NCBI RefSeq assembly: GCF_938039215.1
Contig: NZ_CALHVI010000058.1
Span: 1-21,554 of the forward strand
Length of the DNA: 21,554 bases
Direction of reading: 5' to 3'
DNA from: an uncultured Porphyromonas sp.
GTDB taxonomy: Bacteria > Bacteroidota > Bacteroidia > Bacteroidales > Porphyromonadaceae
In this document: positions 14,373-21,379 of the stretch, in pieces
Numbering within the stretch: position 1 is the stretch's first letter
How the letters are laid out: every line of letters begins with the position of its first letter
Notes under the pieces: model-generated
Seen by the model: only the letters and a program-made list of their open reading frames with translations
Told to the model about the DNA's origin: nothing
Database searches by the model: none
Made by a program: the position numbers and the translations under genes

Positions 14373-16040
14373 ATGTCTCGATATACCTTCGGCGCACTCG
14401 TTGCTTTGGTGTGCCTTGCTTTAGCCTCTTGTGGGCAACCTTTAACTAAGAGAATCTTCTTTACTTCTGCTCGCCCTCATGCCTACCTCCCAACGGATAA
14501 GGAGGAGAAGGCAGGTCGTGCTGGGATGCTCTCGGAGATCGTCACCTATTCGCAGAAGATCGATACCCTCAAGCGTGAGAAGCGTGAGGATGCTAAGCCT
14601 AAGGACGACGGGATCAAGACGCACACGATCGAAGCGGTCACTGTCACGGCAGAGCGTCCTCGTGTGAAGATCTCCACCCTGCGTAAGGGCCGAGTCAATC
14701 TGACCTTCCTCGTCACCGTGCCCCAGGCTATGATGGACGAACGCTATCAGATCGTCTTGTCTCCAGAGCTTACGACGGGCGATACCGCCTTCCGCCTTCC
14801 TCCAGTAGTACTCCGAGGTAAGGACTTCAAGAGTGCTCAGGATAAGGAGCAGGAAGAGCTGAAGAAGTTCGAAGCCTCGATCGTAGATCCCTCGAAGTAC
14901 GACAGCACCTACTTCAAGACGAAGAAGCATAGTAGCTTCATGGGCAACCTACAGCGTAATTATTATCAGGCTTACCTTCGTCAGTTCGGACAGCAGCTGG
15001 CCTATCAGCGCTGGCACCAGATCATGGAGAAGCGTTATCTGGAGGCTAATGCAGCTAAGGCTGGGAGCTACGATCAGCGCTACCATAACCGTGCCCTCGG
15101 TATGCTTGGGCAGGCCTATCGTGAAGAGCTCTCTGGTCGAGACAGTGTAGGGCAGCGCCAGGGCTTTGATCTGATCTACACTCCTGAGCGTAGAGCTGAG
15201 TACCTCAGTAGAAGCGAACGTAAGCTCGACAGCACGAATGTGCCTAGGAAGTTCCTTCCCTTCTTCACGAAGAACTGGACGATGGACTCGCTGGAGAATC
15301 GTTCGCTCACCGAGAAGGACTCCCTCGAGGTCGCTAAGCATACCTATGACTTCAAGGCCATCGCTCGCAATGAGAGCCGACGTGAGAACTTCGATACCTA
15401 CCGCCGTCATATCATCCACTTCCCTCTGATCGAGGAGGCTCAGCTGGATACGGCCCTCACGACGGGGAAGGACTTCGTCTATCTCTACAGCCGAGATATA
15501 GAGGTGACTCCTCAGCTCAAGAAGCGTATGACCATCACCGTCGATACGCGCATCACGGCTATTGACCAGAGTACGTGGATGCAGCGAGGTGTGGATTCGC
15601 TCACCTTCATCATCTCGGGGGTCAATGACCTAGTGGATGCCACCCTAATTGATCGCTTCAACGATAAGCCTGAGGCCGCTGTGGAATATAAGCAAGGTCT
15701 TGAGCGCATGGCTGCCCGTGACTATCGTGGTGCTCTGGAGCATCTGCGTAAGTATCCCGACTACAATGCTGCGGTGGCGCTCGTTGGGCTCGAGGATGAT
15801 GAGCGTGCTCTTCAGGTGCTCAATCAGCTAGGGGCTAACGGGAAGGTCGAATACCTCAAGACCTTCTGTCTGGCTCGACTCAAGCGTGTGGAAGAGGCTC
15901 GTGAAGCCCTCATGCGTGCCGTCAAGCAGCAGAGCTTCCTCGTCTATAAGGCTGAGATGGAGCCTGTCTTCGCACCGCTCCTGGCCGATACAGCCTTCCT
16001 CAAGCAGCTCAAGAGCGAAGCCGAAGAGCTCGACGAATAA
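14373..16040 (+). CDS. Large lipoprotein, partner of the DUF3575 protein
   Basis: Predicted lipoprotein of 555 aa. I chose ATG 14373 over the in-frame TTG at 14361 because it gives a clean signal peptide with lipobox LASC and Cys20. The N-terminal half contains VNLTFLVTVPQ, IVLSPEL and LPPVVLRGK, which resemble the DUF3868-like proteins that often follow DUF3575 genes. The middle is highly charged. The C-terminal 130 residues are helical and TPR-like (AAVEYKQGLERMAARDYRGA, DDERALQVLNQLG, RLKRVEEAREAL). Residues around IEAVTVTAERP look like a TonB-box or receptor-plug motif, odd in a protein with no barrel. No catalytic motif is seen. It may be an envelope assembly or scaffold protein, but its function is not established. 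Confidence 0.8.
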   Translation: MSRYTFGALVALVCLALASCGQPLTKRIFFTSARPHAYLPTDKEEKAGRAGMLSEIVTYSQKIDTLKREKREDAKPKDDGIKTHTIEAVTVTAERPRVKISTLRKGRVNLTFLVTVPQAMMDERYQIVLSPELTTGDTAFRLPPVVLRGKDFKSAQDKEQEELKKFEASIVDPSKYDSTYFKTKKHSSFMGNLQRNYYQAYLRQFGQQLAYQRWHQIMEKRYLEANAAKAGSYDQRYHNRALGMLGQAYREELSGRDSVGQRQGFDLIYTPERRAEYLSRSERKLDSTNVPRKFLPFFTKNWTMDSLENRSLTEKDSLEVAKHTYDFKAIARNESRRENFDTYRRHIIHFPLIEEAQLDTALTTGKDFVYLYSRDIEVTPQLKKRMTITVDTRITAIDQSTWMQRGVDSLTFIISGVNDLVDATLIDRFNDKPEAAVEYKQGLERMAARDYRGALEHLRKYPDYNAAVALVGLEDDERALQVLNQLGANGKVEYLKTFCLARLKRVEEAREALMRAVKQQSFLVYKAEMEPVFAPLLADTAFLKQLKSEAEELDE

Positions 16041-16065
16041 GAGCAGGCTTTGTCACTAAGAATAG

Positions 16066-16105
16066 CCGAGCGCTGGTACCCTTCTCTGAGGGTGCCAGCG
16101 CTCGG
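16066..16105 (+). terminator. Hairpin terminator after the DUF3575 operon
   Basis: CCGAGCGCTGGTACCC (16066-16081) pairs with GGGTGCCAGCGCTCGG (16090-16105), 16 bp with a single T-G pair and an 8-nt loop, followed by TCTTT. The T-run is short, but the stem is long and GC-rich, starting 25 nt after the stop codon. Confidence 0.8.
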
Positions 16106-16123
16106 TCTTTGCGGTGAGTTCAC

Positions 16124-16131
16124 TACTTTTG
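16124..16131 (+). promoter_or_regulatory. -7 box for a nearly leaderless RNA methyltransferase transcript
   Basis: TACTTTTG matches TAnnTTTG and lies 6 nt before the ATG at 16138. Initiation about 7 nt after the box would make the mRNA leaderless or nearly so. No convincing -33 box is seen. Confidence 0.5.
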
Positions 16132-16137
16132 CACTCA

Positions 16138-16680
16138 ATGAAGAAGCTCAAGATCACAGAGATGGTACGTCTCTCTTCGGAGGACTTTCATCGGGAGACC
16201 AAGCTACCCATCCTCGTCGTGCTGGACGATGTGCGTAGCATGAACAATGTGGGCTCGATCTTCCGCACGGCCGATGCCTTCCGTCTGGAAGGGCTGGTGC
16301 TCTGCGGGATCACTGCACGCCCGCCTCACCCCGACATTCATAAGACCGCTTTGGGAGCGGAGGATAGTGTCAGTTGGCGCTATGCTTCGGATACTCTGGA
16401 GGCTGTTCGTCAGCTTCGGGAGGAGGGCTATCAGCTCTTAGCCCTAGAGCAAGCGCACGGGAGTCAGTCGTTGGAGACCTTCGTCACTCGCCCCGAAGGA
16501 CGCTATGCCCTCATTCTGGGGAATGAGGTGCGAGGTGTGCGGGATGAAGTGATGGCCGAGGTCACGACGAGCCTAGAGATCCCTCAGCTGGGTACGAAGC
16601 ATTCGCTCAATGTCAGTGTGGCAGCGGGGATTGCCCTCTGGCAGCTTGTCCTTCCCTTACTCCCTACCCTCAAGCGATGA
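16138..16680 (+). CDS. TrmH-family (SpoU) RNA 2'-O-methyltransferase
   Basis: Cytoplasmic SPOUT-class enzyme of 180 aa predicted to transfer methyl from S-adenosylmethionine to a ribose 2'-OH in tRNA or rRNA. All three SpoU motifs are present: motif 1 NVGSIFRTADAF (37-48) with Asn37 and Arg43; motif 2 LILGNEVRGV (125-134) with Glu130; motif 3 IPQLGTKHSLNVSVAAG (148-164), which builds the knotted SAM site. The enzyme is the minimal domain without an N-terminal RNA-binding extension. A GTG at 16114 is in frame, but the ATG at 16138 (MKKLKITEM) fits the family and the promoter position. The stop overlaps the start of mnmD (ATGA), so the two are translationally coupled. The target nucleotide cannot be told. 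Confidence 0.9.
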   Translation: MKKLKITEMVRLSSEDFHRETKLPILVVLDDVRSMNNVGSIFRTADAFRLEGLVLCGITARPPHPDIHKTALGAEDSVSWRYASDTLEAVRQLREEGYQLLALEQAHGSQSLETFVTRPEGRYALILGNEVRGVRDEVMAEVTTSLEIPQLGTKHSLNVSVAAGIALWQLVLPLLPTLKR

Positions 16681-17366
16681 CTCACTCAGCCCCCGAGCTT
16701 CATACGACCGAGGATGGTAGTCTGACGCTCTATGCCCCGACCTTCGGGGAGCACTACCATTCGATGCACGGAGCCGTGCAGGAGAGCGAACATATCTATC
16801 TAAGGCTGGCGCTTAGGGAGCGCATGAGCTCTTGGAGAGAAGGGGATGCTCCCTTGCGCCTCTTCGAAGTAGGTTTCGGCACGGGGCTGAATGCTCTGCT
16901 CTCGTGGCGAGAGGCCGAAGAGCGCCAGATCCCCCTCCAATACTATTCGATCGAGAAGTACCCCATTGGGCCCGAGACCTACGAGGCTCTCCACTACGAA
17001 GGCCTTGGGGAAGAGAGCGAGGTGAAAGACCAGCTGCTTCGGCTACACTCTGCCCCTTGGAATGAAGCGGTAGAGCTAAGCCCCTACTTCACACTCCACA
17101 AGCTACGGGGCGATCTCACTACCTGCACCTTCCCCGAAGGCCTATCGGTCGTCTACTACGATGCCTTCTCTCCTGAGAGCCAGCCTGAGCTGTGGGCTGA
17201 GGAGCTCTTCCAGCGTCTAGGGAAGGTCGCTTGCTCTGGAGCGATCCTCTCGACCTACTGTGCCAAGGGCGAGGTGCGTCGCCGTCTACAGCGGTCGGGC
17301 TTCCTCGTGGAGCGCCTCCCTGGTCCACCGGGCAAGCGCGAAGTGCTCCGTGGGCGCATCCCCTAG
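16677..17366 (+). CDS. mnmD: tRNA (mnm5s2U34) methyltransferase MnmD
   Basis: Cytoplasmic SAM-dependent methyltransferase of 229 aa. MnmD makes the last step to 5-methylaminomethyl-2-thiouridine at wobble position 34, the job of the N-terminal domain of E. coli MnmC; no oxidase (MnmC2) domain is fused here, as is usual outside the Gammaproteobacteria. The Rossmann SAM motif FEVGFGTGLNA is at 63-73, the family signature YYDAFSPESQPELW at 160-173, and the C-terminal LSTYCAKG...RLPGPPGKREVLRG at 191-226. It overlaps the upstream RNA methyltransferase by 4 nt and is followed 48 nt later by yaaA, forming a small conserved cluster. Confidence 0.93.
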   Translation: MTHSAPELHTTEDGSLTLYAPTFGEHYHSMHGAVQESEHIYLRLALRERMSSWREGDAPLRLFEVGFGTGLNALLSWREAEERQIPLQYYSIEKYPIGPETYEALHYEGLGEESEVKDQLLRLHSAPWNEAVELSPYFTLHKLRGDLTTCTFPEGLSVVYYDAFSPESQPELWAEELFQRLGKVACSGAILSTYCAKGEVRRRLQRSGFLVERLPGPPGKREVLRGRIP

Positions 17367-17414
17367 CGCTTGTTCGCTTCTTCTTCCCTTTGACTCTCTA
17401 TTTTCCCCCTTCCG

Positions 17415-18185
17415 ATGCTTACACTTATTTCCCCTGCGAAGACCTTCTCGTCGAAGGCTAAGCACGCCGAGCGCTTCCCCGCCTCATCACCCCGCTTCCT
17501 CGAGGAGGCCCACGAGATCGTTGGGGCTTCGCTCAGCCTGAGTCAAGAGGAACTCGGGCGCATGCTCTCCCTCAGCCCCAAGCTAAGCAAGGAGGTCTAT
17601 CGCACACAAAGAACCTTCTTCGACGATGGGGTGAAGGAGCTACAAGCTCCACTGAACTATTCGGGGATGGTCTACCGTAAGCTCTCGGCCGGCACGCTGT
17701 CCGCCGAGGAATGGGCTTACGCTGAGGATCATCTGCGGATGACCTCCTTCGTCTACGGTCTTCTGAGGCCGAGCGACCTGATTCGCCCCTATCGTATGGA
17801 GGGGACAGCCCACATCCCAGGGATCGAGGAGGGACGGATCTTCGACTTTTGGCGGGACCGCTTGACACCGCTCTTCATCGAGGAGGTGAAGCGTCAGGGC
17901 GGTACGCTCCTCTATCTGGCGAGCGACGAGATGCGTCAGCTCTTCCACTGGGCGGAGGTCGAGAGGGCGGTGCGGGTGATCACTCCGAACTTCCTCGTAC
18001 GCCAGGCGGACGGCCGACTTAAGCAGATCGTCATCTACACCAAGATGGCTCGTGGATCGATGGCAGGTGCTGTCCTTCGCCGACGTATAGAGACGGAGGA
18101 GGAGCTCCGTCAGCTCACCCCCGAGGACTTCGTCTATGCTCCCGAGCATTCGACGGAGCTGGACTGGACCTTCATCCTAGGCTAG
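17415..18185 (+). CDS. yaaA: YaaA / DUF328 (UPF0246) peroxide-stress protein
   Basis: Cytoplasmic protein of 256 aa, full length for the family. In E. coli YaaA is induced by hydrogen peroxide and limits DNA damage by lowering free intracellular iron; it also has a DNA-binding fold. Family landmarks are in order: LISPAKT (4-10), LNYSGMVYRKL (80-90), HLRMTSFVYGLLRP (106-119) with DLIRPYRM (121-128), LASDE (168-172) and TKMARG (209-214). It follows mnmD by 48 nt with no terminator between, so co-transcription is likely. A role in oxidative defence would suit an anaerobe, but this is by homology only. The palindromic array E starts 34 nt after the stop. Confidence 0.93.
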   Translation: MLTLISPAKTFSSKAKHAERFPASSPRFLEEAHEIVGASLSLSQEELGRMLSLSPKLSKEVYRTQRTFFDDGVKELQAPLNYSGMVYRKLSAGTLSAEEWAYAEDHLRMTSFVYGLLRPSDLIRPYRMEGTAHIPGIEEGRIFDFWRDRLTPLFIEEVKRQGGTLLYLASDEMRQLFHWAEVERAVRVITPNFLVRQADGRLKQIVIYTKMARGSMAGAVLRRRIETEEELRQLTPEDFVYAPEHSTELDWTFILG

Positions 18186-18218
18186 GGATTCGAGGGGGAC
18201 TACAGCAGGGTGATTTAG

Positions 18219-18304
18219 GACCCTACGGTAGGTCGTCGATGCGACCTACCGTGGGTCGTCTCGACGACCTACAGTAGGTTTTTTTGACGACCTACGGTAG
18301 GTCG
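18219..18304 (+). repeat. Four-unit palindromic array (copy E)
   Basis: The units start at 18219, 18242, 18265 and 18288, an exact 23-bp period: GACCCTACGGTAGGTCG, CGACCTACCGTGGGTCG, CGACCTACAGTAGGTTT and CGACCTACGGTAGGTCG, with spacers TCGATG, TCTCGA and TTTTGA. Unit 1 has lost the AAACC left end but still pairs largely with unit 3. Units 3 and 4 are each followed by a T-run, so this copy looks like the terminator of the trmH-mnmD-yaaA cluster. Confidence 0.92.
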
Positions 18305-18508
18305 TTTTTTGACCCCTTGAGATCCCGCTGTTTATCAGGCTTCTGGGAAGGCCTTCGGAGCGCTCTGTGGTGGGGGGATGGGAAGTGCCGTTTTAGTCCT
18401 AACTTAGCCCCTATAGAAGGGCGTGCTCCAGAGGGGTAGGGAAGGGGGATTTCCCCGCTGATTACCTCGGGGAAGTCCAGCACGCCACGGCACTTACTTC
18501 ACAAGCCT
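18305..18508 (+). promoter_or_regulatory. Promoter and hairpin leader of the first small lipoprotein gene
   Basis: A -7-like box TAACTTAG (18400-18407) lies in the context TTTAGTCCTAACTTAGCCC, nearly the same as TTTAGTCTTACCTTAGCCC before the paralogous gene (box at 19511-19518). In the leader GGCGTGCT (18420-18427) pairs with AGCACGCC (18479-18486), enclosing CCCCG with CGGGG. The closing stem ends 22 nt before the ATG and could influence translation. Confidence 0.45.
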
Positions 18509-19396
18509 ATGAAACTGATCTTCACCCTCCTTTTGGCAGGACTTGCTCTCAGGACCGCCTGCCAGCCTACGAAGCAGCAGGAGACCTCTGCTCCTAAGCT
18601 CGATAGCCTCGAGCAAGTATTCGCTCGGGCAACGGATCCCCTAGATCGTATCCAGCTCAAGCGCCAGATCTCGGACCTCAAGATGGGATCGGCGACTCCC
18701 GAGGAGCGGTGCCGTATCTTCGATGAGTTCGCAGCCCTCGTAGGTGAAGCGATTGGAGTAATCAATCAGCGGGAGATGGACTATCTAGCTCGCTACTTCG
18801 AGTATCACAGCGACGACGAGGGTAATGAGATCGCTGCCCCTGATTCTATCCAGAAGAAGGAGCAGTACTACCGAGGACAAGGTGTTCAGCCCCTGCATCT
18901 AGGAGAAGGGATTGTAGAGTTTTTCCCCAGCCCCGACCTCTATACTCCGCTCCTTCGTCAGCTTCCCGACTACTATCAAGAGCATTGGCAGCTCCTGAGA
19001 AGTTCCGAGCATCTTACCGCAGATGCAGGCCTTTGTGTCAGCTGGCGTGAGCTGGGGGATCTGGTCGCTCGCTACGAGGTTTATCCTAAGAAGTTCCCCA
19101 AGGGGACGGAGCTGTTCACCCGATTGAGCTCTCAATATCAATACCTGCAGCACCTCTATCTAATCGGGGTGGATAATACGCCGACCTTCGAGATGGCCGA
19201 CAGTACGCTCCTCCCTGAAGTGAGAAGCGAATGGCTACGCTTCATCAAAGCTTATCCCGATAGCCCGACGGCTCAGATCGCCCGAGGGCTCCTCGAGATG
19301 AATACCTACGATAGCTACGGGACCCTGCATGACTTTGTCGTGAAGAAGCAGAAGGCCTCTGACTTCCCGCTTCTGTCGTCCGCAAGGGAGCGATAG
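18509..19396 (+). CDS. Uncharacterised exported protein, family 1 member a
   Basis: Protein of 295 aa with a hydrophobic signal (MKLIFTLLLAGLALRTAC). I do not recognise the family. It is a clear paralog of the gene at 19722: both share DSLE...LKRQI-DLKM, TPEER-RIF, DYL-RY, LGEG-VE, QLP-YYQ, WRELGDL-AR-E-YPK-FP and LLPE. The protein is mostly helical and acidic, with no metal or catalytic motif that I can point to. The cysteine at 18 is preceded by RTA, with Arg at -3, which is a poor lipobox, whereas the paralog has a good one (LSSC), so this copy may be secreted unacylated. A hairpin follows the stop directly. It is probably a single-gene unit with its own promoter. Confidence 0.82.
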   Translation: MKLIFTLLLAGLALRTACQPTKQQETSAPKLDSLEQVFARATDPLDRIQLKRQISDLKMGSATPEERCRIFDEFAALVGEAIGVINQREMDYLARYFEYHSDDEGNEIAAPDSIQKKEQYYRGQGVQPLHLGEGIVEFFPSPDLYTPLLRQLPDYYQEHWQLLRSSEHLTADAGLCVSWRELGDLVARYEVYPKKFPKGTELFTRLSSQYQYLQHLYLIGVDNTPTFEMADSTLLPEVRSEWLRFIKAYPDSPTAQIARGLLEMNTYDSYGTLHDFVVKKQKASDFPLLSSARER

Positions 19397-19427
19397 GAGC
19401 CTCCCCGTTGCTTCGAGCAAAGGCTCC
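19396..19427 (+). terminator. Hairpin at the end of the first small lipoprotein gene
   Basis: GGAGCCT (19396-19402) pairs with AGGCTCC (19421-19427), and inside TTGCT-TCG-AGCAA (19408-19420) extends the stem with a CCCCG bulge on the left. It overlaps the last base of the stop codon. There is no T-run, so it may stabilise the 3' end rather than terminate. Confidence 0.5.
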
Positions 19428-19721
19428 AGAATAAGGGGAGCAAGAGCTTCCTTAGCAGTGCTGGGGAGAGGTGAATGGGTAGGGTAGGGCTCTGTATGAG
19501 AATTTAGTCTTACCTTAGCCCTCGGCCCACCCTAGTCTCTTTATGTAGACGAGCACTTATGAACGCAATCATTACGAGGACAGGTCCTGTCCTCCCGCTC
19601 GGGTTATACCCAGCGACCTTCACTAATAGTGCCCCTAAGCTTGTGGCTCTCATTCCCCGCCAGCTGTAGGGGGATCGAGGTCCTTACCTCCCTATCCGAT
19701 CATCTAGTACACATCCATGCT
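19428..19721 (+). promoter_or_regulatory. Promoter and leader of the second small lipoprotein operon
   Basis: About 290 nt without a gene. A -7-like box TACCTTAG (19511-19518) is shared in context with the box at 18400. Downstream in the leader is a perfect 19-nt palindrome, GAGGACAGG-T-CCTGTCCTC (19576-19594), then a small GGGT-TAT-ACCC hairpin (19601-19611). The leader to the ATG at 19722 would be about 195 nt. Confidence 0.45.
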
Positions 19722-20630
19722 ATGAGACGAATCCTTTACCTCCTTTTCATGGGGACGGTACTCCTCTCTTCCTGCCGATCCTCTAGCACAAAGCAAACCA
19801 CCGAGACAGCAGCTTCCACCTCGAATATCGATAGTCTGGAGCGAGCTCTATCCCAGGAGAGTGACCCCGCCGTACGCCTCAGTCTGAAGCGTCAGATCAC
19901 TGATCTCAAGATGCAAGCTGTGACACCCGAAGAGCGGATACGTATATTCGAAGACTTCCTCACTATCGCCGAGGAAGATGTCTATGGGATCAATAAGCGT
20001 GATCAAGACTACCTAGACCGCTACAACGGATACCGCATGGATGAGGAGGGCAATCGCATAGAGCCCCACGACTCCATCAAGCAGCGGGAGCAGCGCTATG
20101 CACAGCTAGGCCTAGCGGTCGAAGAGCTAGGCGAAGGTGCCGTGGAGCTTGTCCTCTCCGATGCCCTCTTCTCCCACTACGTCAGCCAGCTACCTCCCTA
20201 CTACCAGACTTATTGGCACCTCCTCAAGGATCAGGAGAATATCACTCCAGACGGATGCCTTATACTCACTTGGCGTGAGCTGGGTGACCTCATCGCACGC
20301 CTCGAAGCTTACCCCAAGACCTTCCCCGATCATCCCGAGATCTTCCCTCGACTGAGTGATGGCTATCAAGACCTTCAGTCGCTCTATATCACCGGTACGG
20401 ACAATACGGAGATCATGAACGAGAAGGGTGCGCTACTTCCCGAGCTCAAGAAGGAATGGCAACGCTTCTCTACGACTTATCCCGAGAGCCCAACGACGAA
20501 GATGATCCAAGAGGCTATGAAGCATAAGGACTACCGTAACCTACTTCCTCTGAGAGAGCAAGTGTCTAGGATACAGCAGACCTCCGATCATCCCCTCCTC
20601 GTAGCAGCCCGAGCTCAGACACATAGTTAA
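19722..20630 (+). CDS. Uncharacterised lipoprotein, family 1 member b
   Basis: Predicted lipoprotein of 302 aa and paralog of the gene at 18509. The open frame extends upstream to 19629, but the ATG at 19722 gives a proper signal peptide (MRRILYLLFMGTVLLSSC) with lipobox LSSC and Cys18, so I place the start there. The mature part begins with a Ser/Thr-rich linker, then the shared helical region: DSLERAL, LKRQITDLKM, TPEERIRIFEDF, DQDYLDRY, WRELGDLIARLEAYPKTFP and PESPTT near the end. No known domain or active site is recognised. The next gene, a different small lipoprotein, begins 29 nt after the stop, so they form an operon. Function unknown. Confidence 0.85.
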   Translation: MRRILYLLFMGTVLLSSCRSSSTKQTTETAASTSNIDSLERALSQESDPAVRLSLKRQITDLKMQAVTPEERIRIFEDFLTIAEEDVYGINKRDQDYLDRYNGYRMDEEGNRIEPHDSIKQREQRYAQLGLAVEELGEGAVELVLSDALFSHYVSQLPPYYQTYWHLLKDQENITPDGCLILTWRELGDLIARLEAYPKTFPDHPEIFPRLSDGYQDLQSLYITGTDNTEIMNEKGALLPELKKEWQRFSTTYPESPTTKMIQEAMKHKDYRNLLPLREQVSRIQQTSDHPLLVAARAQTHS

Positions 20631-20659
20631 CCGCAGTACCAGCCATCATACATACCCCG

Positions 20660-21346
20660 ATGTATAAGCAACTCTTCCTAAGCCTTGCCCTCTTCGGTAG
20701 CGTCCTTGCCACTGGATGCCGAGGGCAGAAGTCCACCGACACCTCCACAAGTGATAGCACCCAGCTAGCCACACTTTCCCTCCCCGAGCTAGCTCAGGGA
20801 GATGACCTAGTCTTCGAGAATGATGACCTGCGTATCGTCGCGCGAGATCTCTGTACTGATGGTGAGGCGATGCTCAATAGCTTCGAGGTACAGCCCAAGC
20901 ATACAGGGATCAAGGGCTTCACCATCAATGGGAGTACTCTTGACTTCGAAGCTATCCTAGGGAATACCCTAGTGACAAGCGAAGGTACAGGCGTCGTCCG
21001 TACGCTGTGGCTACATGACCTAGCTACGGGAGAGGTCGTCGTGCCGGTAGACTACCCTTTTGACTCCGATACCCTCGAGCGACAAGGCACCGATGCGCTC
21101 TTCTTCTACACCTATGATTGGGACAAGAATCCACGGATCAGTTGGAGTGAGAAGAAGGGTGCTTGGGTTGACCAAACCAAGGTGCCCGACGCCCTGCACA
21201 ACGAGCAACTTAAGGAAGTGCAACAGTCGTTCAAGGACCAGCTCTTCGATGGACTACCCCTCATGGCTAAGCAGAGAATCAAGGTAGATCTCAAGGAGCG
21301 TAAGGTCATACCCCTCCCCGAATACAAGTGGGGCTACGTAGAGTAA
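20660..21346 (+). CDS. Uncharacterised lipoprotein, family 2 member a
   Basis: Predicted lipoprotein of 228 aa. The signal peptide MYKQLFLSLALFGSVLATGC has Cys20 after ATG, an acceptable lipobox, followed by a Ser/Thr linker (STDTSTSDSTQ). The mature part is acidic and likely mainly beta (LVFENDDLRIVARD, GFTINGSTLDFEAIL, TLWLHDLATGEVVVPVDYPF), with a helical stretch near 175-205 and a C-terminal LPEYKWGYVE. I do not recognise the family. It is second in an operon and is followed 33 nt later by a paralog that runs off the window. The surface or periplasmic location is inferred from the lipobox only. Confidence 0.82.
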   Translation: MYKQLFLSLALFGSVLATGCRGQKSTDTSTSDSTQLATLSLPELAQGDDLVFENDDLRIVARDLCTDGEAMLNSFEVQPKHTGIKGFTINGSTLDFEAILGNTLVTSEGTGVVRTLWLHDLATGEVVVPVDYPFDSDTLERQGTDALFFYTYDWDKNPRISWSEKKGAWVDQTKVPDALHNEQLKEVQQSFKDQLFDGLPLMAKQRIKVDLKERKVIPLPEYKWGYVE

Positions 21347-21379
21347 ATCCCCCCTTCCTACCAATTAAGAATACATACC

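Noticed and set aside
16114..16137. GTG start for the TrmH-family gene
   Set aside because: It would place the start upstream of the TACTTTTG promoter box; the ATG at 16138 matches the usual family N-terminus.
19629..19721. Upstream extension of the second family 1 lipoprotein
   Set aside because: It would put 31 residues before the signal peptide and destroy the lipoprotein signal; the ATG at 19722 aligns with the paralog.
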